Assembly (NCBI RefSeq): GCF_020217185.1
Contig: NZ_JAIWNX010000065.1
Location: 1-10,000 of the forward strand
Direction of reading: 5' to 3'
Origin: Asticcacaulis sp.
Lineage (GTDB): Bacteria > Pseudomonadota > Alphaproteobacteria > Caulobacterales > Caulobacteraceae
Length of the DNA stretch: 10,000 nt
Of the stretch, positions 1 to 4,996 are shown in pieces. Each line of letters begins with the position of its first letter. The first letter of the stretch is position 1. Position numbers and translations under genes: made by a program. The notes beneath the pieces were generated by a model. It made no database searches, was not told the origin of the DNA, and saw only the letters and a program-made list of their open reading frames with translations.

Positions 1-95
1 GTGCGGAAAAGTGTGAGCGGTTTTCCGCAAAAACATCGCGACAAAACAAAAATTTAGAGCGAAATGGCGTTTCCACCTAAAGTCATTTCGCTCTA
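1..95. repeat. Composite palindromic intergenic element
   Basis: Two perfect inverted repeats are joined by an A/T-rich linker. The first has 9-bp arms at 2-10 (TGCGGAAAA) and 21-29 around a 10-nt loop. The second has 12-bp arms at 55-66 (TAGAGCGAAATG) and 84-95 around a 17-nt loop. On the minus strand the order is hairpin, T-rich linker, then a GCGGAAAACCGC-type hairpin. From memory, this architecture resembles dispersed intergenic repeats of alphaproteobacteria, but copy number cannot be seen here. The element may continue left of the window. Its right edge coincides with the ompW stop codon. Confidence 0.7.
43..95 (-). terminator. Rho-independent terminator of the OmpW gene
   Basis: Read on the minus strand, the ompW stop codon TAG (93-95) is the first three bases of a perfect 12-bp stem (84-95 with 55-66, 17-nt loop). 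The stem is followed directly by AATTTTTGTTTTG (complement of 54 to 42). A strong stem plus T-rich tail is the classic intrinsic terminator layout. It is unusual in using a repeat-family palindrome and in containing the stop codon itself. Confidence 0.75.
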
Positions 96-740
96 GAAAC
101 GGTAGGCCAGACCGACCGAGGCGACGACCGGGTCGAGATCGACCTTGGACTTCAGCGCGCCGTCATTGATTTTGGCATCGGTGTTGAACCACACCTTTTT
201 CACGTCGGCGTTGAGCGACCAGTTGCCCTTCAGGGCGATATCGACACCGCCCTGAAGCGCATAGCCCAGACCATCATCCAGCTTCACCTTGAAGCCGTTA
301 TAGTCCTTGCTGTTGTAGAAGATCATGGCGTTGACGCCCGCGCCCACATAGGGGCTGACGCGGCCCTTGGGGTTGAAGTGATATTGAGCCGCAATGACCG
401 GCGGCAGGACGCGCGTCGTATGCACCTTCACATCGGTTGTGCCGCCCACGGCGCGCACTTCGTGCTTGGACGTGCCCAGAATGGCCTCAACGGCGATATG
501 GTCAGTGAAGAAATAGGTGAAGCCAAGGCTGGGGATGGTGTCGTCCTTCACCTTGACATCCAGACCGCTGTCGACGCCGGCGGCTGTCTTGATGTCGCCC
601 TTTTCGTCCGGGGCGACGCTGGTGATGCGGGTGGCGACGATGAACTGCCCCTTGGCCTTGGGCTTGAACTCCTGCGCCGACGCGCCGTTGGCAAGGCCCA
701 TAACCAGCAGGCTGGCACCGATCAGATAAGCGATTTTCAT
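93..740 (-). CDS. ompW: OmpW-family outer membrane beta-barrel protein
   Basis: A 215-residue OmpW/AlkL-type protein, expected to fold as an eight-stranded beta-barrel in the outer membrane that passes small hydrophobic molecules. Residues 1-22 form a signal peptide with likely cleavage after GASA-22. Family signatures in order: the PSLGFTYFFTDHIAVEAILG segment, TTRVLPPVIAAQYHF, then PYVGAGVNAMIFY. The protein ends in YRF, and a C-terminal phenylalanine is the usual barrel-assembly signal. The ATG at 740 is preferred over upstream in-frame starts because GAGGAG lies at normal spacing before it and the signal peptide begins there. The length is normal for the family. It is monocistronic, diverges from the rhodanese gene and ends in its own terminator. 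The substrate cannot be read from the sequence. Confidence 0.93.
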   Translation of the reverse strand: MKIAYLIGASLLVMGLANGASAQEFKPKAKGQFIVATRITSVAPDEKGDIKTAAGVDSGLDVKVKDDTIPSLGFTYFFTDHIAVEAILGTSKHEVRAVGGTTDVKVHTTRVLPPVIAAQYHFNPKGRVSPYVGAGVNAMIFYNSKDYNGFKVKLDDGLGYALQGGVDIALKGNWSLNADVKKVWFNTDAKINDGALKSKVDLDPVVASVGLAYRF

Positions 741-893
741 GGCGAATACTCCTCTTCGTGCGTTTCGCTTCGAAGTTGGGTTTAGCCGCCCGCCGCGCGT
801 CTGTGACCTGCGCATTCCGCCGCGCGTCAGCCTGCCTCAGGGACCAGACGCCGCGCGACAAATAACCACATTTATTTCATGGATATTCAGCGA

Positions 894-922
894 TTGCGAC
901 GATCGTGCCGGGATTGTATGAC
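894..922 (+). promoter_or_regulatory. Putative sigma-70-type promoter of the rhodanese gene
   Basis: TTGCGA (894-899) and TATGAC (917-922) are separated by exactly 17 bp and match consensus at four of six bases each. Transcription would begin near 929 and give a leader of about 25 nt to the ATG at 955. It lies in the 214-bp gap between divergent ompW and the rhodanese gene. No convincing opposite-strand promoter for ompW was identified in that gap. This is prediction from spacing and consensus only. Confidence 0.45.
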
Positions 923-954
923 CTTCACACCCGCAACGCATTAAAGGCACACGC

Positions 955-1266
955 ATGTCCGTTCGCAATCTTACGCCCGCCGAAGTTCAGGCCGCCCTCG
1001 ACAGCGGGGCGATCCACCTGATCGATGTGCGCGAGCTGTATGAGTACGAGCGCGTGCGCGTGCCCGGCAGCGTCAACCTGCCCCTCTCCACCTTCCATCC
1101 GGCCGAACTGCCGCAGGACGGCAAGGAGATCATCTTTATGTGCGCCGGAGGGGTGCGGTCGCTGCGCGCCATCGAAGCGGCGCAAGCCTTCGGCCTCACC
1201 GCCGACGCGCATCTGGCTCCCGGCATCAATGGCTGGATCGCCGCAGGCCTTGCGGTTGAGGCATAA
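955..1266 (+). CDS. Single-domain rhodanese-like sulfurtransferase
   Basis: A 103-residue protein made of one rhodanese domain, similar in size to GlpE. The N-terminal half carries the HLIDVRELYEYERVRVPGSV segment, the conserved D-V-R-E element followed by the substrate-proximal strand and turn. The active-site loop is C63-AGGVR-S, a six-residue loop starting with the catalytic cysteine that would carry a persulfide. The C-terminal GINGWIAAGL motif is typical. There is no signal peptide, so it should act in the cytoplasm, moving sulfane sulfur from thiosulfate or a persulfide to an acceptor. It starts at ATG 955 with AAAGG a short distance upstream, and stands alone between a plausible promoter and a hairpin terminator. 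The physiological donor and acceptor are unknown. Confidence 0.93.
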   Translation: MSVRNLTPAEVQAALDSGAIHLIDVRELYEYERVRVPGSVNLPLSTFHPAELPQDGKEIIFMCAGGVRSLRAIEAAQAFGLTADAHLAPGINGWIAAGLAVEA

Positions 1267-1269
1267 AAC

Positions 1270-1302
1270 AGGGCCTTTTCCGCTTGGATCGGAAAAGGCT
1301 CT
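1270..1302 (+). terminator. Hairpin terminator after the rhodanese gene
   Basis: A stem pairs 1270-1282 (AGGGCCTTTTCCG) with 1290-1302 through one G-T pair around a 7-nt loop, starting 4 nt after the stop codon. The stem is strong, but no real T-run follows, only CTTAGATCATTATG. Termination may therefore be partial or shared with the hairpins that follow in this convergent gap. Confidence 0.55.
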
Positions 1303-1303
1303 T

Positions 1304-1338
1304 AGATCATTATGATTTCTGGTGGAACATAATGATCT
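1304..1338. repeat. Inverted repeat with GGTGGAA loop
   Basis: Perfect 11-bp arms AGATCATTATG (1304-1314) and CATAATGATCT (1328-1338) enclose a 13-nt loop containing GGTGGAA (1321-1327). Aligned with the minus strand of the 55-95 hairpin, both read ATGA-[CT]TT-[TC][AT]-GGTGGAA at identical spacing, although their stems differ. This indicates one repeat family with stem sequences that changed in a compensated way. It lies between convergent genes and could also help terminate transcription. Confidence 0.65.
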
Positions 1339-1365
1339 GGATTCTTGTTTCGCCCCTCGCCGGGC

Positions 1366-1380
1366 GGTGGCTTCGCCACC
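1366..1380. repeat. Short GC hairpin in the convergent gap
   Basis: GGTGGC (1366-1371) pairs perfectly with GCCACC (1375-1380) around a TTC loop. Flanking GGCGG and CCGCC can extend the stem with a bulge. It lies between the two larger repeat-family palindromes. It is probably structural or a termination aid, with no T-run on either side. Confidence 0.45.
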
Positions 1381-1405
1381 TTGGCCGCCGCCTCAATGGT
1401 GGCTT

Positions 1406-1435
1406 GAGCGGATGATTTTAGAAATCATTCCGCTC
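1406..1435. repeat. Imperfect palindrome, third copy of the hairpin family
   Basis: GAGCGGATGATTT (1406-1418) pairs with 1422-1435 with one bulged T and a 3-nt loop. On the minus strand it reads TTTTAGAGCGGAATGATTTCT. This shares TAGAGCG-AATGA with the 55-95 element and ATGATTTCT with the 1304-1338 element, but it lacks GGTGGAA. It begins 6 nt beyond the EF-hand stop codon, so it may serve as that gene's terminator, although no T-tract follows. An alternative hairpin (CCGCCTCAA near 1388 with TTGAGCGG ending at 1411) would compete with it. Confidence 0.55.
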
Positions 1436-1441
1436 TAAAAC

Positions 1442-1852
1442 CTACAGATCAGCGCCGGTAATAAACCCATCGGCGTTTTTGTCGCGCGTCTTGAACCCCG
1501 CCAGGTTATATGCGGTGAGTTCCTCAAGCGTCACCTTGCCATCGGCATTGGCATCCGCCGCCGCCATGTCCGCGATACGCTTGATCGTCTTGGGGTCATC
1601 GGCCGGCGCTATGCCGACGTAGAATTTTTCGATTTCATCCCTGCTCAGGGCCTTGTCGCCATTGGCGTCGATGCGTTTGAACAGGGACGGCTTGTCACGC
1701 ACCCATTCTTCGGGGCTCAGCTTGCCATCGCCATCCTTGTCCATCTTGGCCAGATGGTCGGGCAAGGCCTGAGCCGAAACGGTCGTGCCCATCACCATGG
1801 TCGTCAACAGCGCAGAGCACGCAAACACGATAAAATGCGGACGCTTAATCAT
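1442..1852 (-). CDS. Exported EF-hand calcium-binding protein
   Basis: A 136-residue protein with an N-terminal signal peptide (about residues 1-27, ending TTVSA-QA), so it is expected in the periplasm or outside the cell. Four EF-hand loops follow: D38-E49 (DKDGDGKLSPEE), D62-E73 (DANGDKALSRDE), D100-E111 (DANADGKVTLEE) and D124-D135 (DKNADGFITGAD). Loop 2 has lysine where position 6 is normally glycine. Loop 4 ends in aspartate rather than glutamate and finishes one residue before the C-terminus with no exiting helix, so those two may bind calcium weakly. ATG at 1852 is preceded by GGGGA at reasonable spacing. No enzyme domain is present. A calcium buffer or sensor role is inferred, and no partner is apparent. 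Confidence 0.9.
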   Translation of the reverse strand: MIKRPHFIVFACSALLTTMVMGTTVSAQALPDHLAKMDKDGDGKLSPEEWVRDKPSLFKRIDANGDKALSRDEIEKFYVGIAPADDPKTIKRIADMAAADANADGKVTLEELTAYNLAGFKTRDKNADGFITGADL

Positions 1853-1915
1853 ATGTTTTCCCCGTCTGAATTATGCGCTGCATTCCTCACCAGCGGCGGG
1901 GCAGCCGCGCGAAGG

Positions 1916-1953
1916 TGATCGAATTTTTGATCAATGTCTATTTATTTCGATCA
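1916..1953. promoter_or_regulatory. Clustered GATC palindromes upstream of the EF-hand gene
   Basis: TGATCGAA (1916-1923) and TTCGATCA (1946-1953) are perfect inverted copies. A third palindrome, TTGATCAA (1927-1934), lies between them in an AT-rich patch. The cluster is 64-101 bp upstream of the EF-hand start, where an operator would lie. It is also in the 197-bp gap after the TonB receptor gene, which reads the same way and ends at 2050. No clear -35/-10 pair could be assigned. Confidence 0.35.
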
Positions 1954-2003
1954 TTTTTGCGCGGTTAAGGGGCCTCCGTGTCGATTACGCCGCATCTAGC
2001 GAA

Positions 2004-2039
2004 CCGGATCGCGTGACCTGCACCGGCGACGCAATCCGG
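2004..2039 (-). terminator. Possible terminator of the TonB receptor gene
   Basis: CCGGATCGCG (2004-2013) pairs with CGCAATCCGG (2030-2039) in a 10-bp stem with one mismatch and a 16-nt loop. It lies 11 nt beyond the receptor's TAA at 2050-2052. No T-run follows on the minus strand, so intrinsic termination would be weak. Confidence 0.35.
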
Positions 2040-2049
2040 ACCATAGGTT

Positions 2050-4422
2050 TTAAAACGCTTTACGCACGGTGACGCCGAAGCTGCGCGGGTCGCCGGGCTG
2101 GCCATAAATGGCCCCGGAGTTACCGGCCTGAAGGCTGAGGAATTGCAGATACTCTTCGTTGAAGGCGTTCTTGGCCCACAGGAAGACCTCCGTGCCGCCG
2201 CTGGCGCGGTAGCCGACGCGAAAGTTGGCGGTGGTCGAGGCTTCGACGACCGTATATTTCGACACCGACGGATCGGAGTTCCAATCGGACCGGTAGGAGA
2301 CATCACCGCTAAAATAGGCGTCGCCGCTCAGCTTACCGATGGTGGCCGGGTGATTATATTCCCAGCCGATCGAGCCCGCCCACTTCGACACGCCGGGCAG
2401 GTCCTTACCGCTGAGGTCGGCAACGGAAGAACTGGAGGTCTGAAGCTCCAGAGGGGCCGGACCGTTCTTGAACGAGGCGTACTTGCCGTCGGTATAGCTC
2501 ACCGAGCCATAGATCAGCAGGTTATCCGTCGCACGGAACTTGCCGTCCAGTTCAACGCCACGCACCTCGACCTTCTCGATATTGGCCAGATAGGGACGAA
2601 TGGCCCCCAGATTACCGTCCACGACGGTCGCCTGATAGTCTTTGACGTTCGTGCTGTAGATCGCGACATTGACCGTGCCGCGCTTATCCCAGAACTGCGT
2701 CTTCAGGCCCGCTTCGATGGTCTCCACCTCTTCCGGCTTGACGACGATGGAGGCGCTGAAGGGCTGGAAGTTGGCATCGACCGGCACACCGGCAGCATTG
2801 ATACCGCCCGACTTATAGCCCTTCGACAGGTTGACATAGCCCAGCACGGTGGGCGTCAGGTCATAGGCGAAGTTGATCTGACCCGACGGGCTGTCGTCCT
2901 GATAATCGGCCGTATAGGCATAGGTCGGGGCGATATTGTTCTTGGCCGTGATCTGGGACGCGACCGTCGTCGCCAGCCCGCCGGTGACGATCTGGCGGAA
3001 GCTGCCGTCCTTTTCCTCATAGGTGTAGCGCAGGCCCGGCGTGATGCGGAAGCGGTCCGTCACGTTCCAGGTCAGTTGCCCGAACACCGCATAGGAGCGC
3101 ACCTTGGTGACCACGTGGGTTCTGGAGGTCAGGCCGTCAATAAGGTTTGCAGGCACATTGGTACCGATGAGCCAGAAGGCCCCGTCCTTGCCCCACTGTT
3201 CCACGCCGTTGGTTTCGACGCGCTGATTGAAGCCATAGGCCCCGACCACCCAGTTGACCTTGCGGTCGCCGTTCGAAGCCAGTCGGAATTCCTGAGAGAT
3301 TTGCTGCTGTTCAGACGGGTTGTTAGATTTGACCCGGATCGACAGAGAGGTGTAGTCGCGGTCGTTCTGCGGCGTCCAGTCCCAGTCGCGATAGGCTGTG
3401 ATCGAGGTCAGGGTGACATCGCCCAGGTCCCAGTTGACCGTACCCGACAGGCCATTGATCACCTGCTTGGCTTCCAGCGGCGAATTGACATCGACCAGCC
3501 GGTCATAGGGGTTGGCCGACGGCGGCGCATAGTTGAGCGCCGCGGCCAGCGCCGGGAACTGACGATTGGCGGCCCGCAGCGACGCCCCATAGCGCACGAA
3601 GGTCTGGGTATTGGCCTCCGGGTCCTGATAGGCGAAGTCGTAGGACAGACGCACATTGAGCTTATCCGATGGCTTCCACAGCAGTTGGGCGCGCAGGACC
3701 TGACTGTTCAGATCGTTCTGCTTGACGTTCAGATAGGTGTTCTTGAACAGGCCATCGCGCCTGGTGCCGCCGAAGGCCACACGCACGGCCACGGTGTCGC
3801 TGAGCGGGCCCGACAGGCTTATCTTGGTTTGCAGGAAGCCATAGTCACCGACGCTGGCCTCGACACGGCCTTCCGGCGTGAAGCTGGGGGCGCGGGTGGT
3901 GATGTTGAGCGCACCGGCCGTGGTGTTCTTGCCAAACAGGGTGCCTTGCGGGCCGCGCAGAATTTCGACGCGCTCAATGTCGAGCAGATCGACAACCGCC
4001 GAGCCGGGGCGGGCATAGAAGACTTCATCGACATAGATGCCGACGCCCTGTTCAAGCCCGTCATTGGTCAGGCCAATGCCCGACCCCAGACCGCGGATGG
4101 TCGTCGCCGTATTGCGCGGGTTGGACGAGATGAATTGCAGGCTCGGCTGCACCTTTTGCAGGTTCTCGACGTTGTAGATGCCAGCGGATTCGAGTTGCTC
4201 ACCGGAGATGGCCGAGACAGCGATCGGCACCTTTTGCAGGTTTTCGCTCTTACGGCGGGCGGTGACATAGACGTCAGTGATGGCGCTATCGCCAGAGGCC
4301 GCGTCATCGGCGGCAGGCGCATCAGCAGCGAACACAGGGGCGGCAAGGGCGAGCGAAGAGACACCAGCCAGAAGGGCGAGCGAAATCTTCCCCGCCCGCA
4401 AAGCGGAGCGAGAATGGGACAT
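2050..4422 (-). CDS. TonB-dependent outer membrane receptor, sulfur-free sequence
   Basis: A 790-residue receptor of the TonB-dependent family, importing a substrate across the outer membrane using TonB/ExbB/ExbD energy. Residues 1-32 are a signal peptide ending PVFA. ITDVYVTARRKSENLQKVPI (about 47-66) is the TonB-box/plug entry, and the plug contains VEILRGPQGTLFGKNTTAGA. About 600 residues of barrel follow, ending VTVRKAF with the expected C-terminal phenylalanine. There is no extra N-terminal signalling domain. ATG 4422 is chosen over upstream in-frame codons because GAAGG lies 8 nt before it and the signal peptide begins there. It follows the YezD/OscA-like gene by 88 nt on the same strand, suggesting an operon. 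The whole protein lacks cysteine and has only the initiator methionine. An organosulfur substrate is inferred; a generic receptor call is secure. Confidence 0.93.
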   Translation of the reverse strand: MSHSRSALRAGKISLALLAGVSSLALAAPVFAADAPAADDAASGDSAITDVYVTARRKSENLQKVPIAVSAISGEQLESAGIYNVENLQKVQPSLQFISSNPRNTATTIRGLGSGIGLTNDGLEQGVGIYVDEVFYARPGSAVVDLLDIERVEILRGPQGTLFGKNTTAGALNITTRAPSFTPEGRVEASVGDYGFLQTKISLSGPLSDTVAVRVAFGGTRRDGLFKNTYLNVKQNDLNSQVLRAQLLWKPSDKLNVRLSYDFAYQDPEANTQTFVRYGASLRAANRQFPALAAALNYAPPSANPYDRLVDVNSPLEAKQVINGLSGTVNWDLGDVTLTSITAYRDWDWTPQNDRDYTSLSIRVKSNNPSEQQQISQEFRLASNGDRKVNWVVGAYGFNQRVETNGVEQWGKDGAFWLIGTNVPANLIDGLTSRTHVVTKVRSYAVFGQLTWNVTDRFRITPGLRYTYEEKDGSFRQIVTGGLATTVASQITAKNNIAPTYAYTADYQDDSPSGQINFAYDLTPTVLGYVNLSKGYKSGGINAAGVPVDANFQPFSASIVVKPEEVETIEAGLKTQFWDKRGTVNVAIYSTNVKDYQATVVDGNLGAIRPYLANIEKVEVRGVELDGKFRATDNLLIYGSVSYTDGKYASFKNGPAPLELQTSSSSVADLSGKDLPGVSKWAGSIGWEYNHPATIGKLSGDAYFSGDVSYRSDWNSDPSVSKYTVVEASTTANFRVGYRASGGTEVFLWAKNAFNEEYLQFLSLQAGNSGAIYGQPGDPRSFGVTVRKAF

Positions 4423-4493
4423 GGAGGATACCTTCGTGCGTGAGAGGCGTCGCTTCCGGTCTGTCCGGTCAGGGCGCGTGTGTTTTTTTGTGG

Positions 4494-4505
4494 GCGCAAA
4501 TGCGC
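4494..4505. repeat. Small palindrome between the YezD-like gene and the receptor
   Basis: GCGCAAATGCGC is a 12-bp palindrome (5-bp arms) 5 nt beyond the YezD-like stop codon, inside the 88-nt intercistronic gap. Read on the minus strand, a run of seven A follows a few bases later, so it does not look like a terminator. It might reduce or stabilise the message between the two genes. The same gap also contains a 9-bp-spaced direct repeat of TCCGGTC at 4455-4470. Neither has a demonstrated role. Confidence 0.3.
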
Positions 4506-4510
4506 TAAAA

Positions 4511-4684
4511 CTAATCGCGGCGGGTCTCGAAACGGACCTTTTCGCTCTTTTCGATCTGAACGATACGCGAGTCGTGGATGACCACTTCGACCGATCCATA
4601 ACGGATCTGGCTGATAGCGTTCAGGATGTGCTGCTCCGCCTCGGACAGGGCGCGCGGCGCGGTCAGGTGATGCAGAGGGCTCAT
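4511..4684 (-). CDS. YezD/OscA-family small protein (DUF2292)
   Basis: A 57-residue protein made almost entirely of the DUF2292 (YezD) core, ILNAISQIRYGSVEVVIHD at 20-38 followed by SRIVQIEKSEKVRFE. The family's conserved pattern is roughly I-x-NAL-x-x-hRaG-x-VEI-x-hH-[DN]-x-xhVQIE-x-x-EK-h-R. A characterised relative is OscA of Pseudomonas corrugata, linked to the sulfur-starvation response and chromate resistance; the molecular activity of the family is unknown. There is no signal peptide or membrane segment. ATG 4684 has GAGGAA at good spacing. A TTG 33 nt upstream is in frame but has no such site and would read through this ribosome binding site. It lies 88 nt before the TonB receptor on the same strand and contains no cysteine or internal methionine. 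Confidence 0.88.
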   Translation of the reverse strand: MSPLHHLTAPRALSEAEQHILNAISQIRYGSVEVVIHDSRIVQIEKSEKVRFETRRD

Positions 4685-4996
4685 GGTGTATTCCTCAGCG
4701 GCGTTAATTACTATCAAATAAGTCGTCTATAAGCCCGTTTCCGTCAAATGAATTCTGGCAGAGTTTAGAAATCATCCTGTGTGTCGGCCCGTCAACCCGG
4801 AGGCTTCGGAAGCGATTACCTCAGAAAGAGCTAAATTAAAGCATTGATATTAAATGTTTATTGTTAAATTTCACAAAATCGCCACGGTAAGTACACGCCC
4901 CTACACCCGCTAAAAGCACGAAACGCAGGAGCGCCGTAATGCCGCCCTACTTTAGCCATTCTAATTCAAAATCAAAATGGTTCAGTTTTAATTAGA
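4685..4996. other. AT-rich intergenic region upstream of the YezD-receptor pair
   Basis: This 312-bp gap separates the uvrC stop codon from the YezD-like start, both genes reading leftward. Near the YezD side, ATAAG occurs twice at 11-bp period (4718-4722 and 4729-4733). The minus strand has TTGACG (complement of 4742-4747) as a possible -35, but no good -10 at 16-18 bp. TTTAGAAATCAT (about 4763-4774) also occurs in the 1406-1435 palindrome. A strongly AT-rich block follows at about 4832-4880. An AT-rich inverted repeat (4960-4971 with 4986-4996, one bulge) abuts the uvrC stop codon and may contribute to termination. A possible 18-codon plus-strand frame lies at 4939-4995. Confidence 0.5.

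Noticed and set aside
2143..4443. Very long plus-strand open frame (766 codons) opposite the TonB receptor
   Set aside because: It has no recognisable domain and is rich in Arg, Gly and Val as expected of a frame mirrored from a GC-rich gene. The opposite strand encodes an unmistakable receptor.
4423..4599. 59-residue N-terminal extension of the TonB receptor
   Set aside because: It is a basic, low-complexity stretch that would bury the signal peptide. ATG 4422 has GAAGG at 8 nt and begins the signal peptide.
4685..4717. Upstream TTG start that would extend the YezD-like protein by 11 residues
   Set aside because: It lacks a ribosome binding site, and the extension would include the GAGGAA that serves the ATG at 4684.
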